64,000 nt of DNA from contig OX424561.1 in assembly GCA_949152475.1 (NCBI GenBank), forward strand, positions 9,176,001-9,240,000, given 5' to 3'. The notes beneath the pieces are model-generated. The model was given only the letters and a program-made list of their open reading frames with translations, was not told where the DNA came from and did not search any database. The first letter of the stretch is position 1. Each line of letters starts with the position of its first letter. A program made the translations under genes and the position numbers. This DNA comes from Terebella lapidaria (lineage: Eukaryota; Annelida; Polychaeta; Terebellida; Terebellidae). Shown piece after piece: positions 15,301-20,867 of the stretch.

Positions 15301-17850
15301 CGGCCCATGGGCGCTTGAAGGGATTAGTAGGATCCTCCTCATCCGCCGACTGCGAGTCTTCCTCGCGCTGGCGCTTAGGTACCAGTAAACGAGAAGTGCT
15401 CGGCTGAGGTCCCTGTAAAGGAACAATGCCATCCTGCTGCACCGAAACGGGAACCACCTCAGAACCCTCCGAAGGAGAAGACGTAGCAAAAGCTGGCGGC
15501 TGACAACGCTGAACCTCTGGGACCCTAGGAGGCCGTGACAAAAGGCTCTCCAGCCTGCCCAAGAAGTCCTCCCGCATAGTAGCCATCTCCGTCCTGAACT
15601 CCTCCTTAGAGATATACGAAGGTGGGGATTCAGCTACAGAATGGTACACTGTGGAAGCCGGAGAAGGCTTAGAGACTGGTGCCGGCGGAGGCTTGGAAAC
15701 CGTAGGCAACGGCGGAGGCTTGGAAATCGTCGGAGCAACCGAACCCGCACTCGAAGACGTAGGCAAGGAGTCAAAAATGAGGCCGGGGTCCGCCGGGACT
15801 TCGCCCTGCTCAAAATCCTCCGCAACCTGCGGAAAAAAGGTAGGCGTTAAGGAAAATGAAACAGACTTCTTCCATGAAACAGATTCTGAAGAAGTGCCGT
15901 CAGTTTTTGACAAGCCACCAGGAAACGGTTGTTTCACAATAACAGTAGGAGATAAAGGATAGCGTGGCCCTGATCCCACTCCCAACTTTGAACTCCGTAC
16001 GGGCTGCGAATCCCGGGTTCCAGCAAGCACTGGAGGGCTCCCGGGAACCGGAAAACGGGTCCCGGGAACCGACAATTGGTTCCCGGAAACCGGCCCACGG
16101 TTCCCGGGAACCGTCAGAACCCCAAAGGAAAAGGCTGACGGAAACCCAGGAGCCGAAAAGCCCATACCCGTGCCACCTGCACGATCCACAGGGTCCTCGG
16201 AGCCTGTGGCATCGGAAGGCAGCTGTTCACAATTTGAGACGTTAACAGAGTTGAACTCCCGGTTAAAGGACCCCGGGAGCCGCATCCGAACGGAGCTCAA
16301 AGCCGGAAACCGAGGAATCAGAGGCATGTTGCAGCGTGAGACCTTGGAAACCAATGGCGGAACAGGGCTAAAGGAAGACGACATCAAACCCGGTGGCTGA
16401 TGTAAAAAACTCACGGTACTAACAGTACAACCCTGGTTCCCGGGAACCGGCAAACCGGGTCCCGGGAACCGCGAAAACGGCAAGCTGAAAGACAAAAACA
16501 TGTCTAAACTTACAGCAGAGATGGTACGTAGTAGACGTAAATCCTGCTCCTCGCGCCTCTGCGCGCTCTGCTTGTACCTCGACTTTTTACTAGAAGTAGC
16601 TGAGGGACTGAGAGGGGGGATAGGTTTAGCCAACCGTTCTAGTTGCACCTGGCGCAGACCGTTGAGATAATCTGACCAATCGTCTACTCCCCACGAAGCG
16701 CACATCCCGCAACAGGCAGTAGGTCGGCACAACTCTCTACACATCCAGCAATTATGATGTAGTTCCCACTTGGGGAGAAACTGCTGGCACCCAGCGCACT
16801 TCATCTGGAAAGAGAGCACAAACCAATGTGCGATGGGCGATAATAGGGGAAGAAACAGTAACCTAAGAGGATTTACCAGTTCCTCCCAAAAACACTAAAC
16901 TACACTACTCTAAACTACTGTAAACAGTACAATAAAGCAGTAAAATAATCCTGAGATCCAAAGATCCGAGAAAGTGATGAGAAAACTCCAATTGAAAGCC
17001 AAGGAGTAAGAAGCTTGTCCTTCCAACAAAGCAGGGACAAACGTAATAGCGGTTCTGGGGGAACAGTTTCGTCAGGAAAGATTTCTCAGTGACCACTGAC
17101 TCGCTCAGGTTTCGTCAAGAAACCCTTATGAACGACCGAGTCTGAGGGGCATAGAACGACCAGTTTAAGAGAATGTGCCAATAATTTTTTTATTGGCATT
17201 AATTTCCCTCTTATTTGAAAGCCAGGTAAGATTACCCAAAAGTGTTTATTATAGAGGTCAAAGTGTGGACATAAATATGTGACATTTTACAGAAACGTTT
17301 GTGTTTGTATCATATATTTAGGCCATACGAGTCAAGCTATAGCCTTATTTTATAGCCTTATACGTTTCTAGACTTCAGAAATAGTCCCTGTGAAATGGTC
17401 CATTACATAGCTTTTTCAAAGATGACGTTTTTATATTTCAATTGCTTAATTTGCTTGACAACCTCAGAGTGTCCAGTGGTGAGATGAGCAGTAGAGGGAG
17501 AGAAGTGACTATGGAGCATCAAACAGCGTGTCCAATGGGTTTGATTTTTGAATACACAACAGTGGCTGACTAGTTTTGATCAATGTTGTATCTAGATCTA
17601 GGTCCTGCTGAGTGTTGGCAATAGATAGCCCAGTCAGTGCAACGACAGATGCAAAATTACACATAATAATGGAGAGTCATAATAGAGAATCTAGATCAGA
17701 TCTATAAAATCCATTGAAGCAACACTCAGAAACTCACTCGTAATCACGGAAGAGTTCACCGGTGAGCTTGCAGACGAACACCTCCTCGTCATCCTTGAGG
17801 TTGGCTGGAGGCTCCTGCTTGAGGAAGGGCTGACGTCGCAACAGCGGCAT
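1..17850 (-). CDS. BAZ1A: BAZ1A / ACF1 orthologue, spliced gene, 3' end outside window
   Basis: Large accessory subunit of ISWI remodellers (ACF and CHRAC, with SMARCA5/SNF2H), which space nucleosomes in the nucleus. Domains in order: N-terminal WAC, DDT, WHIM motifs, PHD finger and the first part of a bromodomain. The start MPLLRRQPFLKQEPP closely resembles remembered human BAZ1A, and the A at -3 is favourable. Coding exons in gene order: 17738-17850, 8663-8938, 8397-8543, 8191-8289, 7977-8067, 6588-6870, 6313-6465, 5773-5954, 5576-5671, 5301-5439, 5042-5182, 4741-4824, 4395-4619, 3994-4159, 3767-3880, 2625-3627, 2388-2497, 2133-2272, 1878-2012, 1487-1749, 1151-1356, 950-1038, 491-859, 228-370, 1-95. 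Phase is consistent throughout, giving about 1,620 codons up to the edge (human about 1,556 in total). BAZ1B is less likely because the N-terminus and the order of DDT, WHIM, PHD and bromodomain fit BAZ1A. The exon 491-859 donor (GTTTGG) is weak but is the only phase-compatible one I found. Confidence 0.95.
1151..1749 (-). CDS. BAZ1A: BAZ1A exons 20-21: PHD finger
   Basis: Exons 1487-1749 and 1151-1356 encode a C4HC3 PHD zinc finger. The cysteine and histidine ligands are visible in ARCRICRRKG, LLCDGCDRGHHMYCLKPPVK and, after the splice, IPTGDWYCPDCRPK. The upstream helix SLSQVFLHLGVLEASVIWSK matches human ACF1 closely. The finger is followed by a strongly acidic serine tract (EESAEDDGDESSSEEEED and onward). 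Confidence 0.93.
2625..4824 (-). CDS. BAZ1A: BAZ1A exons 12-16: WHIM region
   Basis: Five exons hold the WHIM motifs proposed to bind ISWI and linker DNA. Exon 13 (4395-4619) has the WHIM1-type helix FTMTEILRLHFLSSGA. Exon 16 (2625-3627, at 1,003 bp the longest BAZ1A exon) has CPLGRDRTFRRYWVFRSIPG, the arginine-rich WHIM2 signature, then LDSLLESLNSRGYREGALK and the helix ELNLREMLLDIEERIYVGSL. Exons 14-15 form a lysine/glutamate-rich coiled coil (RAKEKELEQQRKEEKKK). Between the WHIM2 signature and the later motifs is a low-complexity S/T/E insert of roughly 100 residues that I do not recall in vertebrates. Confidence 0.9.
5042..5439 (-). CDS. BAZ1A: BAZ1A exons 10-11: DDT domain
   Basis: Two exons (5301-5439 and 5042-5182) carry the DDT domain, a three-helix module that contacts ISWI. 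Key stretch: DLPVPTPIQCHIPTELFGDA, then LEYLHSFGSLMDI. The second exon ends in an acidic run (QEEEDEEFEEEQQENMR) also found in human ACF1. The preceding exon (5576-5671) gives the family signature YLKEWSKPRDDLECDDL. Confidence 0.92.
6913..7905. mobile_element. Inverted-repeat element (~1 kb) in BAZ1A intron 5, unclassified
   Basis: The ends are inverted copies of each other, 28 of 29 bases matching: GGCCTGTAGCATGAAAATTT at the left and its complement, with one change, at 7877-7905. The interior is AT-rich without coding capacity. It contains four copies of GTCACGTCCGTCCC (7509-7522, 7675-7688, 7693-7706, 7845-7858), all on the same strand. It looks like a non-autonomous DNA transposon. I see no clear target duplication and cannot name the superfamily. 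Confidence 0.6.
8663..8938 (-). CDS. BAZ1A: BAZ1A exon 2: WAC domain
   Basis: This exon encodes most of the WAC domain (WSTF/Acf1/cbp146), which in ACF1 binds DNA and helps target the complex. Recognisable stretches are FFERIILCNSLVWTC, then GLTYAEAAESE, then YVTSLTHRSRLVELSDDV and GYVKDRYFIGE. All have near-identical counterparts in human BAZ1A. The exon joins in phase 2 with the start exon, whose last codon is split (GA/G), across the 8.8 kb intron that contains the DIRS element. Confidence 0.93.
8939..9940. other. BAZ1A intron 1, unannotated part
   Basis: AT-rich intron sequence downstream of the DIRS-containing region in gene orientation. I see no reading frame with recognisable protein similarity, no RNA gene and no clear repeat. 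Confidence 0.6.
9941..10063. repeat. Small fold-back repeat in BAZ1A intron 1
   Basis: Two 44-base arms (9941-9984 and 10020-10063) are inverted copies with about 39 matches. They are built around TTGTTTTGAGTCCGAGATGG at the left and its near complement at the right, with a loop of about 35 bases. This is a MITE-like hairpin. No protein is encoded. Confidence 0.65.
10463..10729. repeat. DIRS left inverted terminal repeat
   Basis: From about 10504 this is the inverted copy of 17032-17260, nearly identical. The outermost roughly 40 bases (starting GGAAGTTTTAACCTG) are unique to this end and are found again, complemented, in the internal complementary region. Confidence 0.9.
10764..10866. repeat. 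DIRS internal complementary region
   Basis: The first 58 bases (10764-10821) are the exact complement of the left tip (10463-10520). The rest (10822 to about 10866) is the complement of the right tip (about 17233-17277). The two tips are thus joined here head to tail, as expected of the template that restores element ends through a circular intermediate in DIRS replication. Confidence 0.9.
11237..16819 (-). CDS. DIRS gag-to-tyrosine-recombinase frame
   Basis: A single open frame of 1,860 codons. The N-terminus (from 16819) has a Cys/His cluster (MKCAGCQQF, then HHNCWMCRELC) typical of DIRS ORF1 (gag-like). A proline/glycine-rich stretch and a glutamine/arginine-rich region follow. The C-terminal roughly 350 residues are a tyrosine recombinase: core motifs GKRRSELHALDF, KAHDVRALASS and FVSFYCREL hold the R, HxxR and Y catalytic positions. 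The middle portion overlaps the RT frame. It is S/R/G-rich without recognised domains and may simply be the overprinted frame. Whether gag and recombinase are made as one product or separately cannot be told from the sequence. Confidence 0.88.
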   Translation of the reverse strand: MLSFQMKCAGCQQFLPKWELHHNCWMCRELCRPTACCGMCASWGVDDWSDYLNGLRQVQLERLAKPIPPLSPSATSSKKSRYKQSAQRREEQDLRLLRTISAVSLDMFLSFSLPFSRFPGPGLPVPGNQGCTVSTVSFLHQPPGLMSSSFSPVPPLVSKVSRCNMPLIPRFPALSSVRMRLPGSFNREFNSVNVSNCEQLPSDATGSEDPVDRAGGTGMGFSAPGFPSAFSFGVLTVPGNRGPVSGNQLSVPGTRFPVPGSPPVLAGTRDSQPVRSSKLGVGSGPRYPLSPTVIVKQPFPGGLSKTDGTSSESVSWKKSVSFSLTPTFFPQVAEDFEQGEVPADPGLIFDSLPTSSSAGSVAPTISKPPPLPTVSKPPPAPVSKPSPASTVYHSVAESPPSYISKEEFRTEMATMREDFLGRLESLLSRPPRVPEVQRCQPPAFATSSPSEGSEVVPVSVQQDGIVPLQGPQPSTSRLLVPKRQREEDSQSADEEDPTNPFKRPWADKLDFVRRLSGEEWPQPRSDSPPPAKKAKSFTERDLQQPRVPRDALRFPLAPGVRNSFSSRIEDTVKKNRTHVGAYPSRPRVTDFYTSSLLDVEPSRLQEQDVFAVPKSISLPWAQISDLQASLRLGVAVDSAMDWLVHGSTLALTACHDQVLNNEQLDRSDLAEALHGSISLIQSIGRAVADKVALDTHMWWVSELWRRDAILQKADFKISDQLVQSLRLHPVLPPEGPASPFLFPEGVHRELEEVKTRQEDRARAKASSDASVRQSQALERWARMLAQQQQRKPAQQQQPSHQSRGASSAGRGRGKALGQPFRGAPAGAQRGGQRGRGGRGRGRPSSPAKPAGEKKSGRCLAVVSGPSTHGRVTRRDRLSKYREYGRACRRASQQFLASLARSGSQPLDSHDLASGVRPQVCSVSPIDAFSKGFFPSARSRKASSARQRNFRHDRQKSGRTGVRSFPRILQYSVCGTQSFRRLEAGDRPFGPQPLPSHTHLHDGDTRGCSLGDAPQCVGGNYRSEGCVLPCSDEAVHSEVPQILLSGPSLAVSGVAFRSVHGPLDFHHVREGASGTSSSQWYRPVSVSGRLANQASLPSDSCSAGSVGGRSLPFHGFQNQPQKVRLISSARLRLSGLSISDYLRICYPDRGASVKVIRAVPRVFGSGPSASVSVAVPDRHPGFNRENGAIRAPTHEVSSAPVAFSMVPGDRGHVSVGPGVGGSGSRFALVAGSSQPVPRGAVPPAASIQASLYGCQFGGLGGALGLSRGLRSVVSFAAGRAYQYPRVKSCLSGATALGTSVFSASCAVGHRQFHSRGLHKQARGYKVGFSVPARNRPPSLVSRASNSAQGSSHSRPYECSSRSLVQEGTGAANRMVPVSSGVSGLVRPLGFAYGRSVCHEVEHKASNVCFPHPRRAVSRGGCSVGGLGRHVRVCVPSGSAPGEGSGQVPIALRQKDPDCPAASPEAVVPGPSGVVSSRPSSVAGPLGSTQAASVRHLPSSSEHAETSRVALVERCFRKKGFSREVSARIARTNRRSSLAVYESKWTRFCAWCRGRKVSPFKATAPLISEFLLEKFNEGRAPSTLAGYRTAIAKTLKPKTGVDFGQDASLSALLNSFAVDRPRTRNPVPDWDLSLVLNCLLSEPFEPLEKASLKFLTFKTVFLLALASGKRRSELHALDFSKVHWKEDGSAVKLGVIPSFLAKTQLAQTPSMTFTIPSLTSSLGPGLEEDAKLCPVRALRIYVNRTRELHVGKRLLFVAFKKGFQKDIRAATISSWVKKCVLFCYDRSNTRTSGSFRVKAHDVRALASSLAFMNNVALADVMKACTWASNNTFVSFYCRELTWFDGDHYHLGPVVAAQSKVRL
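12127..14517 (-). CDS. DIRS reverse transcriptase / RNase H / Dam-like frame
   Basis: Open frame of 796 codons in a different register, entirely inside the longer frame. RT motifs in order: FVVPKASGGWRPVIDLSALN, VVTIDLKDAYFHVPM, ALPFGLSTAPWIF, QYLDDWLI (the YxDD box, near 13555) and LGYRF. RNase H follows with FTDASSEGWGAHW, LELKAVFLAL and ATDNSTVVAYINKQGG. The C-terminus (VDLFATRWNTKLPMFVSPIP, then AYAYPPAVLLEKVL and LIAPLLPQKPWFP) matches the Dam-like methyltransferase domain typical of DIRS pol frames. Intact to the eye. Confidence 0.92.
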   Translation of the reverse strand: MLRSVNPRHWSVGRVCLRSSSNGNPPSSSNHLTRVVGLPRQVVAGVRLWGSPFVGPLQARSEGGNVVGVAEVEAVPPAQPSRQGRRNQVGASLLSPDLPRMVGSPGAIGSVNIVSTDEPVGARLSNFWLRWRDLGASPWIVTTLRRGFGLKFVQFPPLTLSPRVFSLPHDPERRQALVSEISAMIDKRAVEPVSDHSPGFYSILFVVPKASGGWRPVIDLSALNRYLHIPTFTMETPEVVRSAMPLNAWVVTIDLKDAYFHVPMRRSIRRYLRFFYRGQVWQFRALPFGLSTAPWIFTMCVRELQVLAHRNGIVLYQYLDDWLIRHHCPRTLVRQAQWVVDLCHSMGFKINPKKSDLSPRQDFVFLGYRFRTISGSVIPTEERRLKLSEQCRGFLDRVPQPASRWQSLIGTLASTEKMVPLGRLHMRSLQHQLHSQWSQATGDMSQLVPVSAEVVRDLRWWLDPVNLFRGAPFRQPPPSRHLFTDASSEGWGAHWDSHEVSGLWSRSQQDEHINILELKAVFLALQHWERQFSQQVVLLATDNSTVVAYINKQGGTKSVSLCRLAIDLLLWCHERRILLRARHIPGHMNVLADRLSRRGQVQPTEWSLSPVVFRALCDLWGSPTVDLFATRWNTKLPMFVSPIPDERCLEVDALSADWDAMFAYAYPPAVLLEKVLAKFRSHCARRILIAPLLPQKPWFPDLLELLAADPVPLPDRWDLLKQPRSDIFHQAPSTLKLHAWLLSSDVFERRAFLEKCPRGSPEQIDDLLWQSTNPSGRDSVLGVVAGRLVLSRPLPL
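17032..17277. repeat. DIRS right inverted terminal repeat
   Basis: Inverted partner of the left repeat, almost identical over about 225 bases. The unique tip (complement of TATTTATGTCCACACTTT) recurs in the internal complementary region. Confidence 0.9.
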
Positions 17851-18450
17851 TTTCGCTCAACTGAATTTTGGAGGGAAATGACCAATTTATTATCGTCCCT
17901 TGCCGGGATAAACAAACGAGCTGTCACACATAAGTTACACCATATGAACCTATATGCACTGATGTTCAATATGTCAGTTGAAATAATACCGATTTCCAAC
18001 AGTTTCCACCACTTATTCGCGAAAATAAAACCACTGTAACGCTGCTTACTTGTTTCTCCGCCGTCGCCGATATCTTCTGCTGTTGTCGAGGTTTCTCTCA
18101 CATGGGTTGGGAAATCACCAACCGGGGAATCCCATTGTTTATTTATTCCATGTACATGCTTCAGAAAATTCTTGTATATGGTTATGAAGATCGTTTCTTT
18201 CTCTATTTAATCCATGTATTACAAATATGACACAATATGTGAATAAAATGTAGTCAGCACATATTCCAAGTATATTTTGCAGAGCTCGAATCTGGGGGAA
18301 CAATGAATGGCTGATGTGACGTCAGTACACGTGACCATGGCGTTTTGTTTGGTCGAAAAGAACGGGCCGCAACTTTGGCGGGAAATATAAAAGAACAAGA
18401 CCGCCCGAGGAGACCGCACAATGGCGCGCACACACGGTGGGGTGCCACAG
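17851..18450 (-). promoter_or_regulatory. BAZ1A: BAZ1A 5' untranslated region and probable promoter
   Basis: Reading the minus strand, a good acceptor (AATTCAG) lies just 5' of the start codon at 17861. A GTAAGC donor lies at about 18049, so a non-coding first exon ending near 18050 is likely. Further upstream are a perfect CREB/ATF site TGACGTCA (18317-18324), an E-box CACGTG (18328-18333), a YY1-like ATGGCG (about 18336-18341) and an E2F consensus TTTGGCGGGAAA (18374-18385). E2F control would suit a replication-linked remodeller. The transcription start is not visible directly. Confidence 0.5.
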
Positions 18451-18665
18451 GTGTATTTGTTAGCTACGTTGATTACCATAGTTAACAACAATTGATACAG
18501 GTTTTAATTTAAAAGTCGACAGTATTTATTATAAGGCCCCTATATACAGATATATATATAAGCCTAACATACTAATTATGAAATTATTTTTTTATTGAGC
18601 ATATAAATCTATAATTCATTACATGATTGATTAGGTCTATCAAGTGCTGCGTATTATTATTATTA

Positions 18666-18745
<80 letters not shown>

Positions 18746-20703
18746 ATGTAGGCTAGACAACGGTTCCTAAAGAAACCGATATGTTTAATTGTGGTAATGC
18801 TTAGTCAGTCTTATGTCATGCCAGCATGTTGTCAAGGGTACACGGTCAGAGCTAGCACCCCCATAGAACCATTTGTTGGGTGGTTGCTATGGACACTTGA
18901 ATAGTTAGGACATGTGAAGATGCTACTTTCTGTCAACATTTTTACAAAGGACCATAATGTAACGGAAGTTGAGGCCCAAATACATGTAATGTGGAATTAT
19001 CAGAGGTTAGCAATAAAATCTCCATAGCAATGTGGTTGCTATGGGCCATATTCGACTGTCGTTGCCATGACACCAACAGAGTTTATTTGAAATTTGAATA
19101 TTTTCTGTACATTGAGTCGTTATGTGGAACAAAAATTATTTAACTGTGCTTTAATATTATGCAGTACTGGTACTGGTTTAAATGAGCTCCTAATTTCTGA
19201 GTGACTCATATGACGTCATCGTTGCTCATTTGCATATCCATGATATTTGCATATATGACCCCGAAAAGTCAGTAGAACATGTTATAAACAAACCTCTGTA
19301 TAATAGTGAATATTCAAGATATTTGATTTTTGTAAAAACAGAAATAACCCCCTGACTGCCGTCTTTGATATTGACACTAAACTGGGAAAAGTATCTTTCC
19401 ATTCTAGTTAGACTTTAAAGATAATTCGGACAAAACAAAAATTTCGTCAGAAATTTTTCAAACTTCGTCAGTTTATGCATGAAGTAGTACTGGGATAGTA
19501 GGTGAAAAAAAATATATATGTCACCGAACTAGTTTTCGAGTTATGATAGCGTTTTAAACATGCGTTTTGTATTAATTTTATAATGGGAGTGAATGGGAAA
19601 ATGCAAATTTTGATCATTATTAATGCAATAGAAAAAAATCCAGTTGTCAGATTTCACTGATTTTTTTATGTTTTACATCTTTGAAAAATACACGTGTAGA
19701 GAAAATAAAAAATATAGGTCACCGAATTAATTTCTGAGATATTTACAATTTATTGGTGAAAAATGAACCAATTAGCCCCATTTTGGCGGGAAATTTCTTG
19801 TGACCGCCAGGAATACGTCTTTACGTTTTTTCGCAATCATGGTGAGTAATCGATGTCCCAGAGGAGGACGATATCGGAAACAGTACATATTTGCATTGAT
19901 TTCACGATATTATGGCAGCAGTCACACCATTGTCAACTACTACAACAAAATAATATTAATTTTAATTGTAAACGAATCTCTGTGTCGTGTCATGTCAATT
20001 TACAATGCATAAGCCTTCAGTTTATACCCATAGGTAAAAACCCTACAGTTTATACTCATGGACCTAGTTTGTCAGGACAATATTGTTTGAATGCGAGCGT
20101 TACTTGCATAGATAGGCCAACGACAAAGTCATGGGCTCTCACACCAGCGTCACCGTGCTCCTCAGTACATGTTCACTCCGAGTCACCTGCTCATGAATGC
20201 ACTGTTTTTTTTCAGGGTATTATTTATCAAACTTTAGATTCATACAGCTCAGCAAAATAGTGGAAATCAAAAATGTACACGACAAAACTTATAGACTCTG
20301 GTTTCGCTCCAGACGTGGATTGTGTAATGCTTAAGTGATTATGGTGACGCCGTTAACATGCTCAAATGACTACGGTGACTACCGTCACCGTGCTCCTCAT
20401 CACCGTGACTAGGCCTACACCACGCGGTAATATTCACTTAGAAATCTGTATATTTATTTTACGGCATAGCCTACATTAGGCCGGGCTTGCGCAGTTTGTT
20501 AGATTACTGGTTACTATACGTGATCATTTTAAGCCACTTTCTGACGTCATGACGTTTTGATATAGCCGTAATATCGTTCGCTGGGTGGCGCCTGTGGGCC
20601 CTGTCCGAATTATCTTTAAAATGATGAATAGGCCTACATAATACAATATGATGCAGCCGACATAGAGCACTGACAAAAGGCAACTGCCCAGTTAGCAAAT
20701 ATA
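18451..20703. other. Gene-poor spacer 5' of BAZ1A
   Basis: AT-rich. It holds an ATT/TTA microsatellite at 18650-18743. Two related segments near 19515-19546 and 19714-19743 share GTCACCGAA followed by TTTTCGAG- or TTTCTGAG-type sequence, probably remains of an old repeat. A second E2F-like TTTGGCGGGAAA sits at 19782-19793. No gene was recognised. Confidence 0.6.
18650..18743. repeat. ATT trinucleotide microsatellite
   Basis: About 30 nearly perfect TTA/ATT units, interrupted once by a G (TTATTGTTA) near the left end. Confidence 0.95.
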
Positions 20704-20865
20704 CAGTCAAACCTCCATTAGTGAACAACTCCAGTTAGTGAACAGGTTCTCGGTTCCAAATAAATATTTTAACGTTGGGGTGTTCTTCCGATTAGTGAAC
20801 ACCTCCATATAGTGAACATTTTTGCTGGGTCCAAAAGGCGTTCACTAATCAGAGGTTTGTACTTG
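20704..20865. mobile_element. pogo/Tigger-type MITE (162 bp)
   Basis: The left end CAGTCAAACCTCCATTAGTG and the inverted right end (CAAGTACAAACCTCTGATTA) form imperfect terminal repeats. The element is flanked by TA on both sides (20702-20703 and 20866-20867), the Tc1/mariner-type duplication. Internal GTGAAC repeats are present. The CAGT..CCTC start resembles pogo/Tigger ends. It is too short to code. Confidence 0.7.
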
Positions 20866-20867
20866 TA

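Larger units (their letters stand above)
10463..17277 (-). mobile_element. DIRS-like tyrosine-recombinase retrotransposon, looks whole
   Basis: An element of about 6.8 kb inserted in BAZ1A intron 1, in the same orientation as the gene. It has the DIRS hallmarks: inverted terminal repeats instead of LTR direct repeats, an internal complementary region, a gag-like zinc motif, an RT/RNase H/methyltransferase-like frame, and a tyrosine recombinase instead of a DDE integrase. Both main frames are open from end to end. The two terminal repeats differ at only a few positions over about 225 bp, so the copy looks whole and young. No target duplication is seen, as expected for recombinase-mediated insertion. 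Confidence 0.93.
10198..17406. mobile_element. Small inverted-repeat element apparently split by the DIRS insertion
   Basis: TAATGGACCATTTCACAGGG occurs at 10198-10217 and as its exact complement at 17387-17406, just outside both DIRS ends. Removing the DIRS copy leaves about 394 bp with 20-bp terminal inverted repeats and possible TA flanks, which fits a MITE that was the landing site. The pairing could also be two fragments of one dispersed family. No coding potential is seen in the remaining sequence. Confidence 0.5.

Noticed and set aside
18050-18110. ATG in the leader (CCCATGTGAG) as the BAZ1A start
   Set aside because: It is followed immediately by a stop and lies in the inferred non-coding first exon; the ATG at 17850 gives the conserved N-terminus.
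19782-19793. Second E2F-like TTTGGCGGGAAA as a distal BAZ1A promoter
   Set aside because: It lies in a repeat-like AT-rich tract 1.4 kb further upstream with no neighbouring promoter motifs.
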